Shown in pieces: positions 26,565 to 38,869 of a stretch of DNA of 64,000 nucleotides (the stretch's first letter is position 1; each line of letters starts with the position of its first letter). Both the position numbers and the translations under genes were made by a program. The DNA is from Apophysomyces variabilis (taxonomy: Eukaryota; Mucoromycota; Mucoromycetes; Mucorales; Mucoraceae): assembly GCA_002749535.1 (NCBI GenBank), contig MZZL01000131.1, forward strand, positions 32,334-96,333. Direction: 5' to 3'. Under the pieces are notes generated by a model, which made no database searches, was not told where the DNA came from, and saw nothing but the letters and a program-made list of their open reading frames with translations.

Positions 26565-29500
26565 CTAAGCGTCTTGACATACCCATCCACAGACTGCTTT
26601 TTCATCCTGGATCAATTGCCAGGTATCCCAATAATGCAAATCCAACTTGACAGCCACCACACGAACTGTTTCGTTACGACTTACGGTTTTAATTCGAATA
26701 TAACCTTCATCGTTCGTATCATCATCCTCTTCATCGTCTGCTCGGAGAGCATCTTCATCCGTAAAATTCTGCTGAGCCCGTTCCTCTGCCGTGCGCTGGG
26801 TGGGCGGCACATAGCTCGACCGACGGCGGCGACATTGTTCGGCTTCATAGGCGTGTACTACCTCAAGGAAACAATCCAAATCACTTACTGGCTTGCCTTG
26901 CACCTCGGTAATCCAAACGCCAGGCCGGAGAACGTTTGAAGCGGGGGAGCCGTAAAGAGTGCAAGAGACGTACACACCTGTGGGTACATTCTTGACCTGC
27001 TCCAATACGGCCTTGTAAGGTCGCTGAAGTAAAGCCCCTTGCCAATGAACCACACGTGTAGTCTCATTAACGCTGTATTCACTTAGCGGGACATTCACCG
27101 TGAGCTCTTTACCGTTTCTCAATATCACCTAATAAAACGATAAAGAAAAGGGAAGAACAAAAAATAGCATTTTTTTTTGTCAACATGGTTTGCTTCTCAT
27201 TTTTTGCATTCCTTTTTTTTTTTTACCATTTCGACATGGGTTTGTTCGTGCACATGCATCAAATCCGCCATGCGGGTGACCAACTTGCCGTTGACTGTGA
27301 GGACAACATCACCCACGCTCAAGACCTTGGCACTTGGACTACGTTCATCCAAGACATTCAGGACATAGAGCAAGGTGTGGCGAGTGCTTCCACTGTTCTC
27401 TATTCGACTGACCCATTCATTGTCAAGACCCAAGGTTCTCGCGGCCGCAATACGCATGGTCCAAAGCTCGACGTCCAGGCCACGGAACATGACCTTTTCG
27501 CCTTTGACAAACTTATCCACGGTAGGACCAACGAGGGAGGACGGCAGACCGGACATGAACGAAATATCTTTGCCTTTTTCATTTTGCGAGGAGTAACTCA
27601 CCCAGAAGGCATGGACTTTCCCCTCACTGTCGGTGAGAAGACCACCTTGAGAATTCAGGGAATCATCAATCTTGATGCCCTCAATATTCATTGCACGCCA
27701 GCGAGGCGGAGAACATTCACGCGTGCCAATGTTTGATACCGCACTGACAGTCGTCTTCTTGGTCACTACAGAATGATCGCTTCCAACGCCGGTAAAGTGG
27801 ACCTCGTCCCCTTGGTTCAATTCCACATCACTGAACTCGACAGGCCGTGTCAGCGTATCACCGATCAAAGCAGGATCATAGGTGATAAGGGCATAGTTGT
27901 AAAATGGGTGAAGGAACAAAAGTTTGCCCGGAATGATAATACTGTTGGCGAAAGTGATAAAGATATCACCCAAGGCGATCGGCACTGTGTCACGGTCACA
28001 CATGATCAGTGGCGGATGGGTAGATACGATAAACCCAGTGCCATAGAATTGAGTTGCCTTCATGCCATCCACCAGATAAGGTAGGTAAAAGTCAATGGCA
28101 ACGAACGAAGGCATCAATTTCTCAGCCAAAGCCATGGAGGAATCCAGTCGTGGAAAGGTTGCTGTGGCAGGTGGTCCCATACCCTTGGGTGGAGGAGGTG
28201 GTGGCATTTCCGTGAAATCCCATAAACCGGTCAGATCTATACAATCGCTTTATTATATACACAAGAACTATGGGGGCTTGCGAAATGCTCTATTTTGACC
28301 TCTTCCCTTACTCTTGCTGATCTTTTTTTTTTCGCTTACCATTTCGTACCGCTAGACGAAATTTGTGCCAATGTCGATCCACGTGCATGATCATCACCTT
28401 GTCCTTGTAAGCCTTGTGTAACGCATAAAATCTACGTCAGTCGAGAACGAAACGTAAATTGTTAGATGCAATCCACAAAATAAGAGACACAGTAAAATTA
28501 AAATGGTATCTTTTCTTTTACCGGATAGGAACACGTGCACCGTCTGGCAAGGTCTGTATGGCTCTGATGAAAGCATCCAAGTCTGGTGTTGGCATGTTGT
28601 TTACACTGACAATGATGCTCTTACGCCAAGCACTGGCGCTGGCTAACATATGACCTGAAGTGGCAACATACACACCTTGCACCGGCTGAGAATAAGATTT
28701 AGCCAGTTGATAAGACAGATTGTGGACAATGCCGCCTCCAATCTCGACGAAACGGCTTGGTGTGATCAGGTGAAGACACTGGACACGGACCTTGACGTCT
28801 TGGACCTTTTTTCCGCGACTGATCGTGAGCGTCACTTCTTGATCGACCGCATCGTCCAGAATAGAAAACAAGGCAATGAAATGCGGCACCATCTGACCGT
28901 TACACCCGATGACGATATCACCTGGTACAAGAATTCCATCGGCTGGGCCTTTAGGAAGTAACGATCGCACGACAAGCATGCCGGTTTCCTCTGGGAACTT
29001 GTGACGGACCTTCTCTTCCACATGGGCCTTGAGACCCAGACGGCGGACCTCATTGTAAGGAAGATATTCGAATTCGGTCTGAAGCGTGCCGCGCGGCACT
29101 TCCAATCCTTGTTGAACATAAGTCAAGGCACGCTTGACCCGATCCAATGGTAAATAGTAGCTGGATGAGGCACGACTTGCCCCGCCTGCATTGAGCGCGA
29201 CGGCGTGGCCATCAATGTCCAAAACCGGACTTCCTGAGGACCCTCCACTGGTCCCTGAGGCTGCTTGGAGATAGAATGTGTTGAAATCATTATATTCACC
29301 GATACCATATTCTGGTGCCCTATATACCTCCACATGAACCACAGTTCGTTTTCTACTTTTTGTTTGAGCCTCTTATGTTACCATTTACCTGCGGTCAAGT
29401 CTAGCAAGGGTACCCGCCAAAATGCTCAATTTCTCGCCTGCATCGTTTCTACACGACATACATATATATGATCAGCGAACTTTAATCCTCTCTTTTTTTT

Positions 29501-30363
29501 TTTGGGTATTCTCCTATCGGTTATAGATAGAAAGAATTCCCTTATTTACCCAACCACCCGGATATCCAAGCCCACCTTAGCCCGTTCGGGACTAAGTTCA
29601 ATGGCTTCCAACTCCATAAACTTAACCTTCATAGGATCAAACTGAAACCAGAGAAAAGAAAAGGATGGTATGGATTATTTACATATTTCCTTTTTGCCTT
29701 TATCCGCCATGCTTCGATTTTACCTGCATGAATCCAAAATCATGGATGGGGTCTCTGTATACTGGTTTAAGGTCCACCTCTTCATAATTGGTTAGGACTG
29801 CTTGTGCGACGATCGGCGCGGGAGAAACAACATGACGATTTGTCAAAATGATGCCCCGGACAGCATCCACAATGAATCCTGTGGCCGTATAACCGCCTTA
29901 TCTCTCCTTTTTAGTTTATTTTTTCTTTCTTCTCTTTGGTGCTGTGCTTTTGAGAGCAAGACAAGCACTTTTGTTTTCCTTTTTTACCTGATGTTTCTGT
30001 GTCGAAACTACGTACGTGACTTGCCTTGATGGAGACGATAGCCCTGATAGCCTTCTCTAAGGTGGGTTCCCACGATCTAGCCTTGTAAGGTACTCCAGAG
30101 TACATCATCGGTGTTTCATTGACGTAATCCATGGGTGGTCGAGGAGGGGTCATGGTCCAGGAAAAAGAACCTAAGGCCAACGACTTTGATCGACCCCGTA
30201 AGGCTCGGCTATCGGGAGGGGCTTGTTCATACTGCGTTGTTGCCATGGACATACTTCCTCTGTCTGCTTTCAAATCAGATTGAACATCGGAAGGTGCAGG
30301 TGAATCCATGGTGGATCGTGAAGGGGGAGCTGACACCACCAATGGGTGTTGGGATTCATCCAT
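26565..30363 (-). CDS. NMA111: Nuclear HtrA-type serine protease Nma111
   Basis: Nma111/Ynm3 is a tandem HtrA-like protease of the nucleus linked to apoptosis-like death and lipid homeostasis in yeast. The gene has many exons from ATG 30363 to a stop at 26565. After a Pro/Ser-rich N-terminal extension comes [17 protein letters not shown]. The first protease domain shows the catalytic His in [12 protein letters not shown], Asp in [13 protein letters not shown] and Ser in [19 protein letters not shown] domains and a second degenerate protease-like unit (27197-28207) follow, where the Ser motif is replaced by [14 protein letters not shown], as expected for this family. The C-terminal PDZ-like segment ends at CGWVCQDA. 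Length and order agree with the ~1000-aa family. Confidence 0.92.
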
Positions 30364-30644
30364 AACGAGTTTGTATCAAAACGTAGAAAAAATGAAAAAG
30401 TTCGAGAAGGGAGAAAAAGAAGTAAAAGAGAGAAAGAGTCAAGTTTATTTAGACAAGGGACTCGGGTTGCGTACTTTTATGTCGCCAAATTCATGCGTCG
30501 GTACGTCAGCTCAAGTAAGACATCAGCCATTGTTTCATATTGATAGAAGCTATTTTCTTTTTGGTTTTCGTTAGGTTATCTCTTTTCTATACAGGTATAT
30601 AAGAAGAATGGATACCACGCATTATATTGGAAAAAGAAAAGCAA
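30364..30644. promoter_or_regulatory. NMA111 upstream region
   Basis: Purine-rich DNA between the NMA111 start codon and the minisatellite. No reading frame is credible. It presumably contains the NMA111 promoter. Confidence 0.4.
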
Positions 30645-31555
30645 AAAGATTGAAAGACGTAAAAGAAAAGGTAAAGAGATGTACAAAACTGAAAAAAAAA
30701 AAAAGAATGAAAAACGTAAAAAAAAAGGTAAAGAGATGTACAAAACTAAAAAAAAAAAAAGAATGAAAAACGTAAAAAAAAAGGTAAAGAGATGTACAAA
30801 ACTAAAAAAAAAAAAAGAATGAAAAACGTAAAAAAAAAGGTAAAGAGATGTACAAAACTAAAAAAAAAAAAAGAATGAAAAACGTAAAAAAAAAGGTAAA
30901 GAGATGTACAAAACTAAAAAAAAAAAAAGAATGAAAAACGTAAAAAAAAAGGTAAAGAGATGTACAAAACTAAAAAAAAAAAAAGAATGAAAAACGTAAA
31001 AAAAAAGGTAAAGAGATGTACAAAACTAAAAAAAAAAAAAGAATGAAAAACGTAAAAAAAAAGGTAAAGAGATGTACAAAACTAAAAAAAAAAAAAGAAT
31101 GAAAAACGTAAAAAAAAAGGTAAAGAGATGTACAAAACTAAAAAAAAAAAAAGAATGAAAAACGTAAAAAAAAAGGTAAAGAGATGTACAAAACTAAAAA
31201 AAAAAAAAGAATGAAAAACGTAAAAAAAAAGGTAAAGAGATGTACAAAACTAAAAAAAAAAAAAGAATGAAAAACGTAAAAAAAAAGGTAAAGAGATGTA
31301 CAAAACTAAAAAAAAAAAAAGAATGAAAAACGTAAAAAAAAAGGTAAAGAGATGTACAAAACTAAAAAAAAAAAAAGAATGAAAAACGTAAAAAAAAAGG
31401 TAAAGAGATGTACAAAACTAAAAAAAAAAAAAGAATGAAAAACGTAAAAAAAAAGGTAAAGAGATGTACAAAACTAAAAAAAAAAAAAGAATGAAAAACG
31501 TAAAAAAAAAGGTAAAGAGATGTACAAAACTGAAAAAAAAAAAAAGAAATAAGGA
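30645..31555. repeat. 56-bp A-rich minisatellite, 16 copies
   Basis: The marker ggtaaagagatgtacaaaac recurs at 30670, 30727 and then every 56 bp to 31511, making 16 copies. The first unit is 57 bp and carries two differences, the last has a longer A-run, and the inner copies look identical. Each unit holds two long A-tracts (about 12-13 A and 9 A), so the top strand is almost pure purine. Frames across it on the other strand (Phe-rich) are artefacts of composition. Near-perfect identity implies recent expansion or homogenisation. Confidence 0.95.
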
Positions 31556-31829
31556 AAGGTTTTCTACGATAAGGGGAGTGAATCATTTTTGTGATTGATG
31601 TGTATATTTTTGTTTTCAAAGTGTGGGTGTAGAACAGAAAAGGATGTTACGAAGTCGGGTTATCGTGAGTCCGTCTGCATCGTGGTGCAAGCAACCAAGG
31701 CCCTTGTCTTCCTTCTTCTGTTGTCTTCAGACATGTGAGGGGAAAAGATAGATAGATGCCAAGATAAAGATAAGAAGAAACGAGCAAGGGAATAAATTGG
31801 GAAGTGTAAAGCTAGAAACTTTTTGTTCT

Positions 31830-32866
31830 TCAGTCATCGTGTTGGGTGTTGCCGTTCACCGATCGTCCTAGTCGATGGACACGCAGATGGCGACGCATAT
31901 TGCTTTGTACATTAAATCGACGGCCACAACCTTCTTCTGTGCAAAGAAATGGTTTTTCTCCTGTATGAGAATAGGTATGGATTCTAAGTGAGGATGGACG
32001 AGTGAATTTCTTTCCACAGTATTGACAAATGTATCGGCCGGCATGCGATTCTTCGCTTTGGGTTGTTGTCAAAACGACCGCAGGCTGTTTCTTTGGTAGA
32101 GTGTCAATAAAATGATGATGTACGGTTTCCTTTGGGCTGGATGAATGAGCGCGCCCGGGGGAGTGCACGACCGGATCGAGCATGAAGTCTACTGTGTTAG
32201 CAGATGCTGCTCTTCGATGGGTATGTCGTGTCCTTGTGATTGGATGAGATGGGGATGGTGTGACCGTGGTTGCGGAGGGAGCGGGGGGAGGCGGCGGCAG
32301 GGTGATCTCAGAGACGGATCGAGCATGCGAACCTCGTACTCGGGATGGTGTGGGGATGGTTGGTAGTACAGGCTGAGGTACGTTGGGTAAGATCCAACTA
32401 GGTAAAGGAGCTGGCTGAGAGGAGGATGATACGGATGAAGAAGAGGATGATATGGGTGGTGAGGGTTGTTTGTTGGGTGGAAGTTCAAAATCGTCCTTGT
32501 AGGGTGTAGGGGCGTACAGCGATAAACTTTGTAACTCGGCCGGAAGACTGCTGATACTGCGGCTGGTTCGATGACCGAGTGTTGAACGTGCATGGGAAGT
32601 TCGCACAGGGTCTGTTGATGGTTTTCGATCAGCGATCTCGTTCCCTGTATATAATTTTAGAGTACATCGCAAAAGGAAAGAACAGAATATACTAAATTTT
32701 TTTGTGCGGCGAAACAAATTGATACGACGAGAAAAGAAAAAGGGCCAGAAGAGCGAAAAAGCAGAATATGCAAAGAGCAGCGTCACTTGCCTTCCAGAAT
32801 GGGTTCCTGTGGTAAGAGAAACTGGATAGATGGTAGACTAGGCTTCTTGGTATGTAATTGTGACAT
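31830..32866 (-). CDS. C2H2 zinc-finger transcription factor
   Basis: Two exons (32866-32791 and 32644-31830) give about 296 aa starting MSQLHTKKPSLPSIQFLLPQ. The join requires a GC-AG intron: donor G|GCAAGT at 32790, acceptor ATACAG, 146 bp. It restores the frame as EPILEGNEIADR. The middle is Ser/Pro-rich and disordered. Near the C-terminus are two C2H2 fingers, CQYCGKKFTRPSSLRIHTYSH and CTEEGCGRRFNVQSNMRRHLRVH (17-23 residues each), joined by the TGEKPF linker. Sequence-specific DNA binding in the nucleus is expected, but targets are unknown. Confidence 0.85.
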
Positions 32867-34552
32867 CGATCAAGCAAAGTAAGAGAGAGAAGAAAGAGAA
32901 AGCAAAGTACAAAAAAAAAGAGAGAGAGAGAGAGAAGGAAGAAAAGGGAAGAAGGAAGGAAAAAAGGAGTTTGCGTTGATGGGCAAAATGAGTGAATTGT
33001 ATTAGGTTGTTGCTATGTGTAGTTATTGTGGCCAATGCGGAGTTCAAACTACTGGGTTTCGAAAAGATCGACCTGTGCGGATGATCATCCCATGCTCAAG
33101 CCTATTTTTGTGATTATTTCTTTCTTTGTCATTCTGCCCAATGATACACTATTCGCATTTAGCCTCATTTATCCATATTTCCATATAAACTTATGGACTA
33201 GTTTGATAAAAAGGGGTGAATAGTCCATATGAAAGAAAAGACACTTTTTTGGGGGGTTGGAGGAGAAGAGGAGAAAGGAAGGCCATAATCGGGAAAACGG
33301 TACCTGCTCTGAGTGAGAAAATTTTCAAACGGTTGATCGGAAGAATCCCATCCGGAACCGATCGACATGGGCTTCGTTCTTTTCTCTTCCTTCTTCTCCC
33401 CTCCCCGCGATTGTTTATCCACGGATAAATAAATAGACGGATGGCACTACACAAAGAAAAAACAAGCTAAACCTAAAGCAAGTAAGAAAGTGCAGGGAAA
33501 GAGCAGAGGAAAGATGAAAAGCATCAGAAAGGAAAGAATGATGATCAAACGGTTTCTGTTTCGGTAGATCTCGGCTGAAAAATTAAAACCAAATCCAACA
33601 AGGACGGATATAGTCCATATGTCTAATGATGACACTCACATTCAAATGCTTTGTCAGCAAGCCTGCATGTGGCTCTGTTTATAGTAGTAAAAAGGGGGGA
33701 GAAGCATAAAAACAGGAAATTGTCAGTCAAGAAATAGGGCATGGGCTATTAGGACATTGTTTATCATTAGATAAGCAGCCACTGTCGGACAGCCATATCA
33801 ATGATCCATGTCAGAGTATGGTCATCAGCATACATAAAGACGTCATGTCTACCTTGAACTGATACATTTCAATTGGACTAAGATCCATTCTACTCCTTGC
33901 ACGTAACCATTAGCCTCTCCAGATAAAAAGGTCGTTTGAGGTTCAGTTTAAGCAGTCGTTCGGTATACACATCTTGTTTAAGCAATATTTTCCTAAGCTT
34001 AAGCTTCTGTTCAAAAACAGATATTCCGTCAACTGCTCTTTGTTACCCAAATTGTTTTCTCAGGAAGCTCGTGATTTTTCTTTTGATGTGCTTAAAGCTG
34101 CTCTAGTTTAGACAAGAAAGCATAGGTTTACTGCGTTAGCGACTCACAGTCCACTTGTTCATTTGATTCAGTACATTCAAGTCGATCCAAGATGGACAGC
34201 ACACAAAGAAGGTTGGCGCACTCGACATGTGTGTATGAACTTATACATCGATCAGCTCCAGAAAAGAAAAAGAAATAGATCGTTAGAAGAAAACATGTGA
34301 CAAGACCGGTAAATGCGGTAAACTAAACCTTAATGTATTATAGACATTGGAGTTATGGCGTTCCGGGCTAATTATCGAAATAAACAATGCTTATGAAGAA
34401 AAATAAAGCAGCTATAAACTACCAGGAATAATAAAATGCGGACATAGCGTAAATCCTTTTAAGCTTAATAGGTATTATCCTGATAATCCATCCAAATAAG
34501 ATATCCTTCAAGGAGCACAAAGGTCCTACTGTTAATTAGGCTTTAGACTCTC
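32867..34552. other. Intergenic region left of P2
   Basis: It contains a GA repeat at about 32918-32936. A minus-strand frame at 33447-33635 encodes a strongly hydrophobic stretch (IIILSFLMLFIFPLLFP) but lacks an ATG; it could be the last exon of a small membrane protein or chance. A plus-strand stretch near 34030-34110 (FSFDVLKAALV) faintly recalls the reverse-transcriptase/RNase H junction of a Ty3-type element. Nothing else is recognisable. Confidence 0.35.
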
Positions 34553-34812
34553 TTCTCAGCAACAGTAACTTAACACTCCACGAAGAAAGAACATTCTTCG
34601 TTACTTTGAAACGATGATACTCTTTTGTTTGACCAATTTTTGTCTTGCAAAGACAACATTCAAAAGTAATGACGAGTAGGTTCTCCATTTTATTAACAAA
34701 AGTAGCACATTGTTTCAGCTATGTTGCATCCACATAGATTTGACCTCTACTTTTTCTTCAACAGCCAGTTAAAGACAATCGACAACCATCAAGAGACATC
34801 CAGAGCCATCGA

Positions 34813-35376
34813 TCACTCGTAAATTGAGTGTACTTTTCCCGTATCATCCAACTCGATCCTGGGAATTTGCGTGATTTCGGATGCCCACGAGCCGCCGAAA
34901 GTCAACAGCATTCCTCCAGCCCTATCGTCCGATGTGTCTCGCATTCTTACGTAGCCTTCATTTGTTGTCGAGCGGGATACCCATGCATCCCCTTTACCAG
35001 CAATATCCCAACGCACATAGAAGATTTTACCGCCATTTGCAGAATAAGATTCGCTTTTAAAGTTACGGAAATCATTGTCAGGATTATGTGCGCAGAGTGA
35101 ATAATCTGAAGCCTTCTTCTGCCCAGGTTTCACAAAAGTTGGCGAGGTTCTAGAGGCGACCTTATAGTAGCTATCGAACCATTGCATTCGGCAAGCCTTG
35201 TACTCCGTGATAGGACCGCCTTCCAAAGCGACGTAACTCTCGCGAAGAGAAGCCGGGTGATATTGGTTCACACCGTTGCTGTTCTGCTGCAGGTAATAGC
35301 AACGCAGGCTACTAGAGTACGGGACCCATTGCTTGGTTGTTTCATTCCAGACGTTGATTTTGAAACTAGAAGGCAT
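34813..35376 (-). CDS. Orphan 187-aa protein, P2 left copy
   Basis: Homologue of the P1 orphan protein, starting MPSSFKINVWNETTKQWVPY. It is intronless with intact start and stop. Most of the sequence matches P1 (LRCYYLQQNSNGVNQYHPAS, GDAWVSRSTTNEGYVRMRD). A block of about 30 residues after FVKPG differs and is three residues longer. This distribution, a conserved scaffold with one variable segment, is what a protein under selection would show. Function unknown. Confidence 0.7.
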   Translation of the reverse strand: MPSSFKINVWNETTKQWVPYSSSLRCYYLQQNSNGVNQYHPASLRESYVALEGGPITEYKACRMQWFDSYYKVASRTSPTFVKPGQKKASDYSLCAHNPDNDFRNFKSESYSANGGKIFYVRWDIAGKGDAWVSRSTTNEGYVRMRDTSDDRAGGMLLTFGGSWASEITQIPRIELDDTGKVHSIYE

Positions 35377-35446
35377 CTTGAGGAATCGATCAGTGAGTGA
35401 AGGATATCTGAAAAAAGACTTGACCTTGACCTCTTTTATAGACCAT

Positions 35447-35858
35447 CATCCCTTGTCGAATGTGACTGAGAATAGGCTGTCACTCGAATACTTGGCGCCT
35501 TTTCGCGTGCTATTCCGTACAGACAAATCCCTGCTTGTACTCAAAATAAGCTCTTATTGGCGGCTGCACAAACATGCTCTTTGGCGTATATTCAAGGGAA
35601 TTTCATTATAAGACAAACAAAAACAGCAGCTGAGCATGACAAACATATATGTGTGCGATTTTGCTATGTCAAGCATACGCTTTCGGTAGCAGTTGCCTAG
35701 CGTGTTTGTGACTTTGATTGCTCAATGGGCACTTAGAAACGGCATCTTCATGCCAGTATACGGTAGCCTGTAGTAAGGGAGTATGCCCCTACATTAACAT
35801 AATATTATTTGGTAGCGTGAGAAATAGTATCGATAGAAGAATATGGGCGGTTTACCAC
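35447..35858. other. P2-specific ~400-bp segment upstream of the orphan gene
   Basis: In P1 the TATA-box region and the downstream conserved segment (ctcgatgcgccatgcgcc) are separated by only about 11 bp. In P2 about 410 bp intervene, present identically in both arms (mirror 37824-38235). It is either an insertion in P2 or a deletion in P1. It holds no recognisable gene and may change regulation of the orphan gene. Confidence 0.6.
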
Positions 35859-36222
35859 GTCTCGATACGCCATGCGCCAAGACATGTTCCGCTTGTTCCT
35901 TTCTGTTTATTTCAACAAATAATTGCTTTTGGCAATCATAGCAAGGTAACTCCTGAGACTCTATAACTATGATGTACCTGTATATTGGCGTATTTGCGTG
36001 ATGCATTAGTTGCAATATCTTTATTATCACGCAACGAGATAAGATCATTATGCAGTACGATGTAACCGAGACTCCTGGTGCAAATTCAACGCCCAACGCC
36101 TCAGCGCTTTAGTTTGGTTCTCACACCTTTGGCGTAAAATCTAAATTCCTTCCGTGGGACAGAAAATCAACAGAAACATTCGCAGCTACTGTATGCTATC
36201 ATATGCGGTATGTGCTTGCTCT

Positions 36223-37459
36223 TCTTCTTGCAAGGGAGTGTAGTGGTAAGGCAATAATCTATTTGTGTTTATCAAGAGCTCTCAATGAAATATACACAGC
36301 AATGTCGACAAATACATTTTCTGAGAATATTAGACGCTCTCACAGTGTGTGAGTAAAGTTAGTTGGCGTTTAGACATTGATTTCAGTCAGAATGTAAGGA
36401 CAACTCTTTACATCTTATTGAGTACTGAAACAAAGTGATGAACCTAGGTAACCATATTTAATGAAGCATGTCGCATTGTCTGAGAATTACAAAAAATTTT
36501 TGAGCGCAAAATAGACACTTTTGTACGTCTAGCCTCGTATAGGAATGTTTAGAATGTGGCAGCTTCTGTGCTACTTTTTACTGTAATAGACTGAGACAAT
36601 TTGCCAAAATATACGGCTTGCCCATTTTTTAGTCATGCCCGTTCCCGCATTATTTGTCTACGAGGAAGCCAGAGTGGGTCTTTGAACCATAGATGACTAG
36701 CATGCATTTTCAAAGTGAATCATGATCAAGCTTTGAATTCTCACGTTTAATCATGGAGAATGATGCTTTATGTTGGTACAGGCACTGGAAGCGTTACACC
36801 TTTTTATCGGATTCCCCATGTACCTTCAATGCTTTAGACATGACACCCGTTGTTTGCACGGTGGTCGTGCTTGTTTATCTGTGAGAACATTGACATCGTG
36901 GATTGACTGTAGCTCTGAAGCTGAGCGTCGTGGATCCATTAATAGAACTTAAAGTGGCTAGAGCGAGTCGCGATTTCATGTGTTTAAAACTAGTAGTAGG
37001 GTCGAAGGTTGGCTAATGTTGCTTCAACCCCAGTGCACAATGACTCAAATAAGCTTAGGTTAAGCCAGATTTGATGGTTAATGCACTGGACACATTTCTA
37101 TTAGCTATAGTAGAGATCCTTTTCCAAACAACATATGGAGATCCCGGGGCGCTGCATGTCCTATCAGGCAAGCAAACTTTTTAATGGTAATTAAAATGCA
37201 AAGCACATTCACAAAATGAAACACGTATCTAAATACTATAGACGATCATTCCTCCGAACTTAGCACAACAAAAGAGAAGACGAAAAGAAGTAAGCTTGTT
37301 GCCGAAGCAGTAGATTGAATTTCTTTCTCTTGTTCCGAAGTACTCTGTCTTTCTAGTAGTATTTGGACCTTGCACATTGCCACTAGTTGACAAATTAATT
37401 GACACAGATACCCAACGTCGCTGATACCAGAAGCTGGTAGTACGGGGTCTTCAACAGGG
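36223..37459. other. P2 unique spacer, inverted relative to P1
   Basis: Starts tcttcttgcaagggagtgtag and ends ccgtcttcaacaggg-like sequence, i.e. the reverse of the P1 spacer, which starts ccctgttgaagacc and ends ctcgcttgcaagaaga. Homology runs across the whole spacer with scattered substitutions. A plus-strand frame at 36770-36952 matches the C-terminal half of the P1 spacer frame at 15591-15851. Confidence 0.75.
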
Positions 37460-37479
37460 AGAGCAAGCACATACCGCAT
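37246..37479 (-). CDS. Small unknown ORF crossing the P2 arm/spacer junction
   Basis: A 77-codon frame homologous to 15064-15297 of P1 and starting MRYVLALPVEDPVLPASG. It differs by only a few codons (for example R to C and K to I) and starts in the right arm because the spacer is inverted. No family is recognised. Conservation between P1 and P2 is the only support for coding. Confidence 0.35.
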   Translation of the reverse strand: MRYVLALPVEDPVLPASGISDVGYLCQLICQLVAMCKVQILLERQSTSEQEKEIQSTASATSLLLFVFSFVVLSSEE

Positions 37480-38241
37480 ATGATAGCATACAGTAGCTGC
37501 GAATGTTTCTGTTGATTTTCTGTCCCACGGAAGGAATTTAGATTTTACGCCAAAGGTGTGAGAACCAAACTAAAGCGCTGAGGCGTTGGGCGTTGAATTT
37601 GCACCAGGAGTCTCGGTTACATCGTACTGCATAATGATCTTATCTCGTTGCGTGATAATAAAGATATTGCAACTAATGCATCACGCAAATACGCCAATAT
37701 ACAGGTACATCATAGTTATAGAGTCTCAGGAGTTACCTTGCTATGATTGCCAAAAGCAATTATTTGTTGAAATAAACAGAAAGGAACAAGCGGAACATGT
37801 CTTGGCGCATGGCGTATCGAGACGTGGTAAACCGCCCATATTCTTCTATCGATACTATTTCTCACGCTACCAAATAATATTATGTTAATGTAGGGGCATA
37901 CTCCCTTACTACAGGCTACCGTATACTGGCATGAAGATGCCGTTTCTAAGTGCCCATTGAGCAATCAAAGTCACAAACACGCTAGGCAACTGCTACCGAA
38001 AGCGTATGCTTGACATAGCAAAATCGCACACATATATGTTTGTCATGCTCAGCTGCTGTTTTTGTTTGTCTTATAATGAAATTCCCTTGAATATACGCCA
38101 AAGAGCATGTTTGTGCAGCCGCCAATAAGAGCTTATTTTGAGTACAAGCAGGGATTTGTCTGTACGGAATAGCACGCGAAAAGGCGCCAAGTATTCGAGT
38201 GACAGCCTATTCTCAGTCACATTCGACAAGGGATGATGGTC

Positions 38242-38248
38242 TATAAAA
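38242..38248 (+). promoter_or_regulatory. TATA box of the P2 orphan gene (right copy)
   Basis: TATAAAA lies about 60 nt upstream of ATG 38306, at the same spacing as in P1. The leader between them is conserved with P1. Confidence 0.55.
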
Positions 38249-38305
38249 GAGGTCAAGGTCAAGTCTTTTTTCAGATATCCTTCACTCACTGATCGATTCC
38301 TCAAG

Positions 38306-38869
38306 ATGCCTTCTAGTTTCAAAATCAACGTCTGGAATGAAACAACCAAGCAATGGGTCCCGTACTCTAGTAGCCTGCGTTGCTATTACCTGCAGCAGAA
38401 CAGCAACGGTGTGAACCAATATCACCCGGCTTCTCTTCGCGAGAGTTACGTCGCTTTGGAAGGCGGTCCTATCACGGAGTACAAGGCTTGCCGAATGCAA
38501 TGGTTCGATAGCTACTATAAGGTCGCCTCTAGAACCTCGCCAACTTTTGTGAAACCTGGGCAGAAGAAGGCTTCAGATTATTCACTCTGCGCACATAATC
38601 CTGACAATGATTTCCGTAACTTTAAAAGCGAATCTTATTCTGCAAATGGCGGTAAAATCTTCTATGTGCGTTGGGATATTGCTGGTAAAGGGGATGCATG
38701 GGTATCCCGCTCGACAACAAATGAAGGCTACGTAAGAATGCGAGACACATCGGACGATAGGGCTGGAGGAATGCTGTTGACTTTCGGCGGCTCGTGGGCA
38801 TCCGAAATCACGCAAATTCCCAGGATCGAGTTGGATGATACGGGAAAAGTACACTCAATTTACGAGTGA
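38306..38869 (+). CDS. Orphan 187-aa protein, P2 right copy
   Basis: Identical mirror copy of 34813-35376, transcribed outward. Its 3' flank (ctcgatttacgagtgatcgatgg-like sequence, then gttaataaaatggag) matches P1, including a poly(A)-type AATAAA. Confidence 0.7.
   Translation: MPSSFKINVWNETTKQWVPYSSSLRCYYLQQNSNGVNQYHPASLRESYVALEGGPITEYKACRMQWFDSYYKVASRTSPTFVKPGQKKASDYSLCAHNPDNDFRNFKSESYSANGGKIFYVRWDIAGKGDAWVSRSTTNEGYVRMRDTSDDRAGGMLLTFGGSWASEITQIPRIELDDTGKVHSIYE

Larger units (their letters stand above)
34553..36222 (+). repeat. P2 left inverted-repeat arm
   Basis: Reverse complement of 37460-39129. The inner junction is at the same base as in P1 (tatgtgcttgctct). Confidence 0.9.

Noticed and set aside
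31362..31619. Phe-rich open frame across the minisatellite
   Set aside because: It arises from the A/T-rich repeat unit and has no coding character.
34030..34200. Possible Ty3-type reverse-transcriptase/RNase H relic (FSFDVLKAALV)
   Set aside because: Only one short weak match, followed by a stop, with no neighbouring RT, RNase H or integrase motifs and no LTRs.
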